64,000 bases of DNA. Origin: Halopiger aswanensis (GTDB taxonomy: Archaea > Halobacteriota > Halobacteria > Halobacteriales > Natrialbaceae). Positions within the stretch are counted from its first letter, which is position 1. Each line of letters opens with the position of its first letter. Location: assembly GCF_003610195.1 (NCBI RefSeq), contig NZ_RAPO01000003.1, forward strand, positions 620,001 through 684,000, read 5' to 3'. The notes beneath the pieces were generated by a model, which saw only the letters and a program-made list of their open reading frames with translations, did not search any database and was not told the DNA's origin. Shown here in pieces: positions 27,382 through 35,018 of this stretch. The translations under genes were made by a program, and so were the position numbers.

Positions 27382-27807
27382 TTACGCGGGCTCGACCGGT
27401 GCGGTCCCGTCGACCGGGTCGTCCTCGAGGTCGGACTCGATCGCGGGGAGATCTCTCCCGCGCGAGACGACGCCCCGCTCCCGATCGTAGGCGACGAGTC
27501 CGCACGACTCGAGCAGCGGCAGGTGGGTCCGGCACAGCGAGACGTAGATGCGCTGGCGCAGTTCCAGCAGCGTCGTGACGACCGTCGGGTCGTCCTCGGC
27601 GTCGGCGAGAACGCCCGCGAGCGTCCGCACGGAGAGCCGCTCGTCTTCGTCGGCGTCGAGCAGTCGCCGGAGTACCGCTCGCCGCCGGTCGCTCTCGAGT
27701 GCCCGACGGCGCTGGACGGACGTGGGCGGCCGGGCGTTACCGAGGACCGCTCCGCGAGGAACGGTGGTGTTCGATCCCGCCTGGCGTCGATCCGAGTGAG
27801 TCGTCAT
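27382..27807 (-). CDS. DUF7344-like HTH regulator
   Basis: A 141-residue protein with a winged-helix-like core at about residues 40-110: RRALESDRRRAVLRRLLDADEDERLSVRTLAGVLA, then LRQRIYVSLCRTHLPLLESCGLVAYDRERGVVSRG. This is the pattern of the haloarchaeal DUF7344 predicted DNA-binding domain. The first 35 residues are basic and probably disordered. A TATA element (GTTTATCGG, minus strand, about 27833-27841) supports the ATG at 27807. The target genes are unknown. Confidence 0.7.
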   Translation of the reverse strand: MTTHSDRRQAGSNTTVPRGAVLGNARPPTSVQRRRALESDRRRAVLRRLLDADEDERLSVRTLAGVLADAEDDPTVVTTLLELRQRIYVSLCRTHLPLLESCGLVAYDRERGVVSRGRDLPAIESDLEDDPVDGTAPVEPA

Positions 27808-28013
27808 GGACAGGCGTTCGTTACTGCGACCGACCGATAAACGCGAACGCTCGTTTCGACGGTCCCCGCCGCTTTCGATCAGTCTCGGCGAATTCAACGC
27901 CGTGAACGGTCGCGAACCGTGGCTCGAATCCCGCTGAATTCGATCCGAACCGTTCGGTAGGCCACCGAGCGGTCCGGGGCCGCTCACCGAAACCACTATA
28001 CGATCTTGTGGAA

Positions 28014-28028
28014 TGCTATCCATTAGCA
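28014..28028. promoter_or_regulatory. Inverted repeat at the start of the small HTH gene
   Basis: TGCTA-N5-TAGCA sits 4 bp before the ATG at 28033 and next to the expected transcript start, downstream of a TATA element (ACTATACG, about 27994-28001). The position suits an autoregulatory repressor site. Confidence 0.4.
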
Positions 28029-28032
28029 CGAA

Positions 28033-28248
28033 ATGGTTCATTGCCCGGAGCGAGCGCTGCTGTCCGTACTCGACGAACGGGGGCCGACGAGAGTGACGGC
28101 GCTCGCGACCGAACTCGAGACCCATCCGATCACGATCACCCAGTACTGCGACGACCTCCAGTCCGACGGCTACGTCTACCGCGTATCGGCCGACGTCTAC
28201 GCCATCACCGAAGCCGGACGCGAACGGCTGGCATCGCTCGCGGAGTGA
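28033..28248 (+). CDS. Small winged-helix DNA-binding protein
   Basis: A 71-residue protein that is a single winged helix-turn-helix. Helices run ALLSVLDERGPTRVTALATEL and ITITQYCDDLQSDGYV, followed by the wing YRVSADVYAITEAGRERLASL. It resembles the PhiH1-repressor-like and MarR/ArsR-type mini-regulators of haloarchaea. It has no effector domain. An inverted repeat overlaps its start region. Confidence 0.78.
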   Translation: MVHCPERALLSVLDERGPTRVTALATELETHPITITQYCDDLQSDGYVYRVSADVYAITEAGRERLASLAE

Positions 28249-28274
28249 CGCGAGGCGGAAACTGACTCGAGCCG

Positions 28275-28348
28275 ACACGGATCGATACGGATCGAACCGA
28301 CCCGGATCGAACTGAACCGGATCGAACTGAACCGGACCGAACCGTGAA
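28275..28348. repeat. Tandem 15-bp repeat between convergent genes
   Basis: The unit CCGGATCGAACTGAA occurs twice exactly (28302-28316 and 28317-28331) and is flanked by degenerate copies such as CCGGACCGAACCGTGAA and ACGGATCGAACCGACC. The array lies between the stops of two convergent genes. Its role is unknown. Confidence 0.6.
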
Positions 28349-28405
28349 CGATCGACCGAATCCGGATCCACCGTCGACCGCCCTGCGACCGTCCGAGAGT
28401 CGCGT

Positions 28406-29410
28406 TCAGTCCTCGATCGGCGGCCAGTGCCACGCGTCGGCCTTCACGACGCCCAGCAGTTTCCGGCGGCGCTCGGTGTGGTCCTCGAGCGCGTCGGCGA
28501 ACGCCTCCTCCGAGACGGTCGGAATCCCGTCCTCGCGAAGTCGTTCGAGATCCGGCTCGGGCGGCACCTCGCCGGCGGGGTCGATGAAGGCGGTATCGAG
28601 CGTGTCGAGGTAGCTCTGGACGCTCGAGCGGGCGTCCTCGACGAGCGTCTGATTCGGCCCTTCGTCGTCGGGCATGCCGTACTCGTAGATCGTCAGCGCC
28701 TCGTCGAAGATGGGGACGGCCATCGCCGACGCTCGCTTCCCGCGCTCGCTGTGGTAGTAGTGGAGGATGGGGTAGGACTTGTGCTGGTCCGCGAGCAGGG
28801 ACAGATCCGACGAGAGCGACTCGAGGGGCAACTCGAGGCCGCGGAACCGCTCGTCTTCGCCGGCCCAGCTCGTCCGGACGAACGCCTCGCTGCGCTCGCC
28901 GAGGCCGGTGACGTCGCTGGCGAACGAGCGCTTTTCCGACACCGCGCCGATCACCGCGATGATGTAGGAGATCCCGAGGGTAACGTAGGCCATCCCCGTC
29001 GCCGTCGTGAACGAACTGGCGATCTCCCAGACGTCCCCGGTCGGCGTGTAGTCGCCGTTGCCGTCGGTGAACATCGTGTACGCGACGTAGTAGAACCGGC
29101 CCGGCCAGTCGGCCGGCGCGCCGGTTCGCGTACTGATGAGCGCGATCGGGCTGCTGGCGAACACGAGCGTCCAGCCGAGCCAGAGCAGCCCGATCCACAT
29201 CACGAGCGTCAGCACGAGGATGAGCGGCCCGGCGATGCTGAGTACCCGCGAGTGGTCGTTACTGACGCGGCGCAGGCCGTGCCAGACGACCGTCGTCAGC
29301 CGGCCCGAGAGCGGCCCGGAGCCGCCGTCGACCCAGAGCGTCGTCCAGATGATGTCCACGGTCGTCGCAACGAGCAGTACGAGTCCCGCAATGAGGAACA
29401 GCGGTTGCAT
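28406..29410 (-). CDS. Potassium-channel-like membrane protein with altered filter
   Basis: A 334-residue protein. Membrane segments lie at about residues 3-22, 55-85 and 130-160, and a pore-loop-like stretch between the last two reads YVAYTMFTDGNGDYTPTGDVWE. This recalls the TxGYGDxxP selectivity filter of two-TM ion channels, with Asn in place of the central Tyr. The C-terminal 170 residues form a soluble helical domain not resembling RCK. It may be a channel of changed selectivity or a non-conducting relative. The ATG at 29410 is preferred over one seven codons upstream because it places the first TM directly at the N-terminus. Confidence 0.65.
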   Translation of the reverse strand: MQPLFLIAGLVLLVATTVDIIWTTLWVDGGSGPLSGRLTTVVWHGLRRVSNDHSRVLSIAGPLILVLTLVMWIGLLWLGWTLVFASSPIALISTRTGAPADWPGRFYYVAYTMFTDGNGDYTPTGDVWEIASSFTTATGMAYVTLGISYIIAVIGAVSEKRSFASDVTGLGERSEAFVRTSWAGEDERFRGLELPLESLSSDLSLLADQHKSYPILHYYHSERGKRASAMAVPIFDEALTIYEYGMPDDEGPNQTLVEDARSSVQSYLDTLDTAFIDPAGEVPPEPDLERLREDGIPTVSEEAFADALEDHTERRRKLLGVVKADAWHWPPIED

Positions 29411-29745
29411 TTCCCTTCCGTCACCGTACACCGGCCAGGCCCGTCAACGGTCGGCCGGCGAGACGCCGGATTGTTTCGAATCGATGGCGGTCGGCCACCC
29501 AATCGAGTCGGACGGCAGTGCCGAGACGACGGACTCGAGACGCGGCGAGTGGCAGCGGCTGGAGAAGGGCTCGAGTTACGACCGACGAGCGGTGATCGCG
29601 GTAGTCGGCGATCGATACTCGCGATCGATAGGCGGTGGTCAGTGATCGGTGATCGGTGATCGGGACCGAGACCGACGATCGATTGCCAAAGCCCGTTTCG
29701 GCGGCGTCGACACTCAGAGGTCGCGAACGAACGCCGTCGGAGGCG
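29411..29745. other. Intergenic region upstream of the channel-like gene
   Basis: No gene is visible in these 335 bases, which lie between the channel-like gene start and the tbp stop. Near 29641-29662 a 7-base unit GTGATCG is repeated three times in tandem, and several GATCG/CGATC words cluster around 29600-29690. No T-run clearly ends the tbp transcript. Confidence 0.4.
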
Positions 29746-30306
29746 TTACTCGAGCAGGCCGAGGTCCTCGAGTCGGGAGACGATCTTGTCGACGGCGTGT
29801 TCGGCGTCTTCGGGCTTCTTGCCGCCGGTGATGACGAGCTTGCCCGAACCGAACAGCAGGGCGACGACCTCGGGGTCGTCGAGGCGGTAGACCAGTCCCG
29901 GGAACTGCTCGGGCTCGTACTCGATGTTCTCGAGTCCGAGGCCGATCGCGATCGCGTTCAGGTTGAGGTTGCGGCCGAGGTCGGCCGAGGTAACGATGTT
30001 CTGGACGACGATCTCGGGGTCCTCGTTGACCTGAATCTGGAGTTCACGGAGCTTGTCGAAGACGATACGCAGGCTCTCGTGAACGTCGTCGGTGCTCTTC
30101 GCGCCGGTACAGACGATCTTCCCCGACCGGAAGATCAGTGCGGCGGATTTGGGGTTTTGCGTTCGGTAGACCAGCCCGGGGAACTGCTCGGGGTCGTAGT
30201 CGGCCCCCTCGAGGTCCATCGCGACGCTCTGGAGGTCGAGTTCCTGGCCGATACCGGTCGACGCCACCACGTTTTCGATGTTGATGGTGTCCTTCGGATC
30301 CGTCAT
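29746..30306 (-). CDS. tbp: TATA-box-binding protein
   Basis: A 186-residue archaeal TBP, the general transcription factor that recognises the TATA element and recruits TFB and RNA polymerase. The two direct repeats of the saddle are clear: IENVVASTGIGQELDLQSVAMDL...PGLVYRTQNPKSAALIFRSGKIVCTGAKS and IQNIVTSADLGRNLNLNAI...PGLVYRLDDPEVVALLFGSGKLVITGGKK. Length and residues are standard. Its own promoter is strongly AT-rich, with a near-ideal TATA sequence about 31 bp before the ATG. Confidence 0.97.
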   Translation of the reverse strand: MTDPKDTINIENVVASTGIGQELDLQSVAMDLEGADYDPEQFPGLVYRTQNPKSAALIFRSGKIVCTGAKSTDDVHESLRIVFDKLRELQIQVNEDPEIVVQNIVTSADLGRNLNLNAIAIGLGLENIEYEPEQFPGLVYRLDDPEVVALLFGSGKLVITGGKKPEDAEHAVDKIVSRLEDLGLLE

Positions 30307-30333
30307 TAGTCGCTTAAAAAGACGTATTTAAGG

Positions 30334-30341
30334 TTTATAAA
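30334..30341 (-). promoter_or_regulatory. tbp TATA element
   Basis: TTTATAAA, read on either strand, lies about 31 bp before the tbp ATG in a locally AT-rich stretch (30311-30345). It is one of the strongest TATA matches in the window. Confidence 0.6.
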
Positions 30342-30498
30342 GGTTGGTGCCGCCGCATGATATATCCGGTTCGTTCGACGGTCACGGAACCGAATACGTT
30401 CCGCAGTCGGGCGTTCGCACCCTTCTGTCGGCACCGGGACGAACCGACGGTTCGCGGAAAGCGGTAGGCTCATACTCGCGCCGCGGCGATAGCCGTCC

Positions 30499-31584
30499 GT
30501 GTATCTGCTCGAGCTCGGCGGCGAGGACGACGCGTTCGCGGCTTGCGAGGCGAAAAGCGCCGCGACCGACGTCCGGCGGATTGCGCCCGGCCTGGCCGTC
30601 GCGCGCGGCATCGTCCCCGAGCGCGTCCGCGGCCTCGCGTACACTCACCGCGCGAGCGAGCTTCTCGGCCGAACCGACGCGGATCTCGAGAGCGCGCAGG
30701 CATTGCTCGAGGCTGCGTCGATCGATCGGGATCGCGACGCGACGGTCGCAGTCCGAGCGACCGACGTCCACGGCGCGACCGGCATTAGCACCGAGCGGGC
30801 CGAACGGGAACTCGGCCAGGTGCTGGTCGATCGAGGCTTTTCGGTCGATCTCGAGGATCCCGACCACCTCCTGCGGGTCGCCTTTTCGGACGGGCGGCTC
30901 GAGGAACCGATGAACGCCGCGGGCGAACCCGCCGCACGCGACGAAGCCGACGCTCGAGGCGGCGACCGCGCCGCGGTCTGTGCGCTGGGCTGGCTCGAGG
31001 CCGAGAGCGTCCGCGACTTCGGCACTCGCGCGCCGACGGACAAACCCTTCTTCCAGCCCGGCAGCATGGACCCGCTGCTGGCCCGCGCGGTCGCGAACGT
31101 CGCGGGCGCGCGCCCCGGGCGCACGATACTGGACCCCATGTGCGGCACCGGCGGCGTCCTCGTCGAGGCCGGCCTCGTCGGCGCGGACGTGATCGGCACC
31201 GACGCCCAGTGGAAGATGGCCAACGGGGCGCGGACGAATCTCGAGCACTTCCTCGATACGGACGCCCCGTCGCCAACGGGCGTCGACCGCGGTGCGTGGC
31301 ACGTCGGCCGCGGTGACGCCACCCGCCTGCCGCTCGCCGACGACGCGGTCGACGGCGTCGTCTTCGACGCGCCCTACGGCCGCCAGTCGAAGATCGACAC
31401 CCACCGCCTCGAGGACTTAGTCGCCGGCGCGCTCGCCGAGGCCCGCCGCGTCGGCTCCCGGGCCGTCGTCGTCGCCGATCGGTCGTGGCGGACCGAGGCT
31501 CGGGCCGCTGGCTGGGAACTCGTCGCGTCGTTCGAACGGCGCGTCCACCGGTCGCTGACGCGGTACGTGCTGGTGCTCGAGTAA
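30499..31584 (+). CDS. trmG10: tRNA (guanine(10)-N2)-dimethyltransferase
   Basis: A 361-residue class I methyltransferase of the TIGR01177/Trm-G10 type, which dimethylates guanosine 10 of tRNAs. The N-terminal part (about 1-150) fits a THUMP-type tRNA-binding region. The catalytic domain holds the SAM-binding motif ILDPMCGTGGVLVEA at about 210-225 and the (D/N)PPY-type motif, here VFDAPYGRQS. FQPGSMDPLLARA before it is typical of the family. Translation starts at GTG (MYLLELGGED). It is separated by 20 bp from a convergent thioesterase gene. Confidence 0.88.
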   Translation: MYLLELGGEDDAFAACEAKSAATDVRRIAPGLAVARGIVPERVRGLAYTHRASELLGRTDADLESAQALLEAASIDRDRDATVAVRATDVHGATGISTERAERELGQVLVDRGFSVDLEDPDHLLRVAFSDGRLEEPMNAAGEPAARDEADARGGDRAAVCALGWLEAESVRDFGTRAPTDKPFFQPGSMDPLLARAVANVAGARPGRTILDPMCGTGGVLVEAGLVGADVIGTDAQWKMANGARTNLEHFLDTDAPSPTGVDRGAWHVGRGDATRLPLADDAVDGVVFDAPYGRQSKIDTHRLEDLVAGALAEARRVGSRAVVVADRSWRTEARAAGWELVASFERRVHRSLTRYVLVLE

Positions 31585-31604
31585 CGTATTAGCTGTTGAG
31601 GCAG

Positions 31605-32042
31605 TCAGTAATCGGCCTCGAGCGCGCGCTCTCGAAGCCGCGCACCTTCGTCACTCTCGACCGTCAGGTCCGGGACGGGAACGGGTTTGCCGTCCGCGTC
31701 GATCGCGACGAACGTGAACGACGATTCGGTCGTTTTCTCCGTCTCGCCGCTTCGGGGTTCCTCGCGCCAGGCCCGCAGCGCCACGTGAACGCTGGTCCGG
31801 CCCTCGTCGTAGACGTAGGCCTCCACGAGCGCCGTGTCGCCGATCCGGATCGGCCGCTCGAAGTCGAGTTCGTTCACCTGCGCGGTGACGCAGGTCTCGC
31901 CGGCGAAGCGCATCGCCGACATCGCGCTCACCTCGTCGAGCCACTTCATCAGGTTGCCGCCGTGGAGCGTATTATTGTTGTTCGCGTGGTTCGGCTGGAC
32001 GCGAAAGCGATTCGTGATGCGCGTCTCGAGGACGTTCGGCAT
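31605..32042 (-). CDS. Acyl-CoA thioesterase (hotdog fold)
   Basis: A 145-residue hotdog-fold protein of the YciA/BACH-type acyl-CoA thioester hydrolases. The characteristic segment HANNNNTLHGGNLMKWLDEVSAM spans about residues 19-41, with the conserved Gly-Gly and catalytic-helix Asp, followed by VNELDFERPIRIGDTALVEAYV. It would hydrolyse acyl-CoA in the cytoplasm; the chain-length preference cannot be told. It is a single gene. A 221-bp spacer separates it from the AAA protein gene upstream. Confidence 0.85.
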   Translation of the reverse strand: MPNVLETRITNRFRVQPNHANNNNTLHGGNLMKWLDEVSAMSAMRFAGETCVTAQVNELDFERPIRIGDTALVEAYVYDEGRTSVHVALRAWREEPRSGETEKTTESSFTFVAIDADGKPVPVPDLTVESDEGARLRERALEADY

Positions 32043-32263
32043 ATCCCGGTGTTCGCACGAGGGGGTGAAGAAAACGGCCCCGACGTGTGGACAGACTGAC
32101 TTTTTCTGGCAGCGCCCAGCAACAATCGATATGGCTCGAGATACGGAGGTCCCCGATCCGCCCCGTACGTCTGCAGGCCGAACGCGACGGCGCGACTCGA
32201 GAAACGGATCGAGTGAGAAGCGAGTGGTACCCGGGTTCGCAAAATCGGTCGGTGCGCCGTCGA

Positions 32264-33268
32264 TCAGGCGTCTCGACCTAGCTCCGCCAGCAGGTGCGAG
32301 ACGTGGATCCGGTCGCTCGTCCCCTCGTGTAGTTCGAACTCGATGTCCGCGGCCAGCCGGTGAATCCGGGCCAACTTCTCGCCCTGATACCGCTTGCGTC
32401 CGATCCGGAGGATGGCGTCGAGCACTTCCTCGCCGTCGAGTCCCTCGTCGACGAGGAGGTCGTCGAGCGTGCTCCGGGCGTCGGTGAACTCGCCGGCCTC
32501 AGCGTCGTCGAGCATCGATTCCACCTCGTCGTCCAGGCCGACCTCCCCGAGGGTCTCGTAGGCCGCGTTCATCGTCAGTTCGCCCTCGTCCTCGACGGTC
32601 GTCTGGGCGCCCAGGATCGCCTGCCGGAGGTTGCCGTCGGCGTAGTTGGCGACGAACTCGAGGCCGTCCGCGTCGTACTCGACGTCCTCGGCCTCGAGAA
32701 TGCGCTCCAGTACGGTGACGGTCTCGTCGGTCGTCGGCGACCGGACGGAAACGGGGAAACACCGCGAGCGGATCGGCGGGATCAGCTTCGTCGGTTGTCG
32801 GGTGGCGACGATGAACTGGGTCGTCCGGTGGTGTTGTTCCATGATCCGGCGCAGGGCCTGCTGGAAGTCCTCGCGGACGTCCTCGGCGTTGTCCAGCAGG
32901 ATCGTCTTGTAGTCGCCCGAAACGGAGGAGTAGCTGGCCGATTCCTTGAGGACGTGGTTGATCATGTCCCGCTTGGACATCGAGGAGCGGCCGACGAGGA
33001 ACTGCGCGAACCGGGGGTCGTTCTTGATCTCGGTCTTCGTCCGGCCGAAGAAGTCGGCGACGTTGATCTCGATCAGGTCGTTGTCCGGATCCACGTGGGC
33101 CTCGCGAGCCAGCGCGCGCGCCGCCGCCGTCTTCCCGCTGCCGGGTGGCCCCTGGAGCAGGAGGTTGATCGGTTCCTCGACGGCCCGCTCTAAGTACTCG
33201 CGAACGTCGTCCTGGGGCAACTCCGCCAGTTCGGGAGCGTGCGTATCGGTCCACAGCGGCGCGTCCAT
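32264..33268 (-). CDS. rfcC: RFC small-subunit-like AAA ATPase
   Basis: A 334-residue clamp-loader-type AAA protein. Walker A is GPPGSGKT at 40-47, the SRC motif of RFC small subunits is present (PPIRSRCF), and the C-terminal helical collar follows. Walker B reads LLDNAED (125-130) where canonical subunits have LDEAD, so the catalytic acidic residue is displaced. It fits the second, divergent RFC small subunit of haloarchaea (RfcC) that loads PCNA together with RfcA and RfcB. The start gives the conserved MDAPLWTDTHAPELAELPQ. No other rfc gene is in the window. Confidence 0.8.
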   Translation of the reverse strand: MDAPLWTDTHAPELAELPQDDVREYLERAVEEPINLLLQGPPGSGKTAAARALAREAHVDPDNDLIEINVADFFGRTKTEIKNDPRFAQFLVGRSSMSKRDMINHVLKESASYSSVSGDYKTILLDNAEDVREDFQQALRRIMEQHHRTTQFIVATRQPTKLIPPIRSRCFPVSVRSPTTDETVTVLERILEAEDVEYDADGLEFVANYADGNLRQAILGAQTTVEDEGELTMNAAYETLGEVGLDDEVESMLDDAEAGEFTDARSTLDDLLVDEGLDGEEVLDAILRIGRKRYQGEKLARIHRLAADIEFELHEGTSDRIHVSHLLAELGRDA

Positions 33269-33340
33269 CGACAGCCGGTAGGGGCGGGGCGGGTAAGAAT
33301 CGGTCGATTGTTCGATCGGCTCGAGGCGGTGGGCGGGAGG

Positions 33341-34561
33341 TTACTCGTCGACCTGCTCGACGCTCACGGTGCCGTCGTTCGCGGACTCGTTCTCGGAAGC
33401 CGCGAGTTCGCTGTTGCTCTCGTTTGCGGTGGCGCCGTCATCGCCGTCGTCCGTCGACTCGAGTTCCCCATCCGCGAGCGTGAACGTCGTCTCGACGGGC
33501 TCGCCGTCGTGTTCGATCGGCGTCGCCGACTCGTTGTCGGCGGGGTCGCCCTCGTAGAGGACGGCCGTGAGTTCGTCGTCGCTGTCGACCCCCTCGAGGG
33601 CGACGGTGACGTTCTCGTGTTCGCCCGGCGCGAGCGCCGCGCTCGTACCGACGACGGTGGCGTTGTCGTCGCTGCCGTTGCCGTCGGTCCGGTCCTCGAC
33701 GGCAACGTACCCGTCCGCCGGAATCGCGACGTCGAACGTCGCCGTGCTCTCGTTCTCGCTCGTGTTCGCGACGGTCACGGCGGGATCGGTATGGAACTCG
33801 AACTCGATCGTCTGGAGCGCGCCGTCGGCGTCGGTGTAGACGCCGATAGTCCGCTCGCCGGGTGTCGCCTCGCTGGCGTCGAACTGGAAGGTCACGTTCC
33901 GGGATTCTTCGGCCTCGAGTTCCAGCAGTTGCCGATCGACGACCGCGCCGTCGAGACGCACCTCGACGTTTTGCTGGGTCGTGAACTCGGTGGGGTTGCT
34001 GATCGTCGCGTTGATCGGGATCGTCCCGTTGGTCGTCGCCGTCGCCGGCACGTCGACGGATTCGACGACGAACGAGTTAGTCAGGCCCTGCTGTTCGGGG
34101 GTCGTCACCGTCGCGGTGTCGCTGACCGGGAACCCGTCCTCGAGGTAGGGGCGGTCCTCCTCGCCCTCGCTTTCCGCGTACGTGTAGGTTTCGTCGCCGT
34201 CGGTGTCCTGATGGACCGTCGCCGTGAGTTGACCGGTGAGTTCCCGGTTTGCAGCCTCGTCGCGTTCGACGGTGACGTTCTCGTGGCTCCCCGAACTCAG
34301 GTAGTCGGAAACGGCGATCGGCTCCGAGCCGCCGTCGGTGATGACGACGAAGCCGCCGTCGGACAGCGAGACCGACTCGATCGTCACGCTCGTGCCGTCG
34401 CCCTGTTGGTCCGCGAACGCGATCGACGCCTCCGGGTCCTCCTCGACGCCGAAGAGGGTCGGCGCTTGCCCGACGAGTATCCCCGCAGCGAGCACGACCG
34501 TGATCGCGAGTAAAATTGCCCCGATACGCTTGATCGTGCCGAAGGTCGATCTCGAGCTCAT
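33341..34561 (-). CDS. Membrane-anchored surface protein with duplicated DUF7282-like domains
   Basis: A 406-residue protein with an N-terminal membrane segment (about residues 12-32) that may be a signal anchor, followed by an extracytoplasmic region. Residues about 45-150 and 275-365 share the pattern GGFVVI...GSHENVTVE and DGYVAVED...GEHENVTVAL, matching the DUF7282 domain of halophile surface proteins. A CARDB/NEW3-like beta domain (about 165-260: VVESVDVPATATTNGTIPINATISNPTEF) lies between them. The tail is a disordered Asn/Asp/Glu-rich stretch. It probably acts on the cell surface. Several NxT/NxS sequons could be glycosylated. Confidence 0.75.
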   Translation of the reverse strand: MSSRSTFGTIKRIGAILLAITVVLAAGILVGQAPTLFGVEEDPEASIAFADQQGDGTSVTIESVSLSDGGFVVITDGGSEPIAVSDYLSSGSHENVTVERDEAANRELTGQLTATVHQDTDGDETYTYAESEGEEDRPYLEDGFPVSDTATVTTPEQQGLTNSFVVESVDVPATATTNGTIPINATISNPTEFTTQQNVEVRLDGAVVDRQLLELEAEESRNVTFQFDASEATPGERTIGVYTDADGALQTIEFEFHTDPAVTVANTSENESTATFDVAIPADGYVAVEDRTDGNGSDDNATVVGTSAALAPGEHENVTVALEGVDSDDELTAVLYEGDPADNESATPIEHDGEPVETTFTLADGELESTDDGDDGATANESNSELAASENESANDGTVSVEQVDE

Positions 34562-35018
34562 TGTGACGTTAGTCGCGGACCGTCTCCGATCGGTCGACGG
34601 CTCGCAGTCACCGACAATTCGGGGCGCATCGATGTAAACATTGAGTTCTACTGCTGCGTGTGCATTTGACGCGCCCGCGTTCGCCAGTTCCCCGTCCGAG
34701 ATGGCACTGACTGTAACGGTCCGAGGGACTATTTACCGATAGTTATCGATACACTACAATCATATTTTAATCCTAGAATACATTCAATAATTCATACTGG
34801 ACATAATATTCAACCTAGTAAAGAGTTAATTACGGCATCGTAGTTGGAGCATATATGGGTCCACCGGCACCGAGGCTCGTCTGGCGCTCGTTCGCAGTCA
34901 CGAACCATCGTCCGGGTCGAGTACGTCGCACCCGCCCGATACCGGAGTCGAAACCGCAGGTACCGGACGATCGAGGCGACAGTACGGCCACTCGAACGCC
35001 GAATCGCGCCGGCACACG
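34562..35018. other. Intergenic region with an AT-rich island before the PGA operon
   Basis: No gene is apparent in these 457 bases. The centre (about 34728-34840) is strikingly AT-rich compared with its surroundings and holds the palindrome CGATAGTTATCG and several TATA-like words. A TATA-like GCATATATGG at about 34846-34855 points rightward and would start a transcript at about 34876, giving the pgsC-like mRNA a leader of roughly 140 nt. No alternative start codon for a coding leader is seen in it. Confidence 0.5.
34737..34748. promoter_or_regulatory. Palindrome in the AT-rich island
   Basis: CGATA-GT-TATCG is a perfect 5-bp inverted repeat with a 2-bp spacer, about 100 bp before the presumed TATA element of the poly-gamma-glutamate operon. 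It could be a regulator site. Confidence 0.3.
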
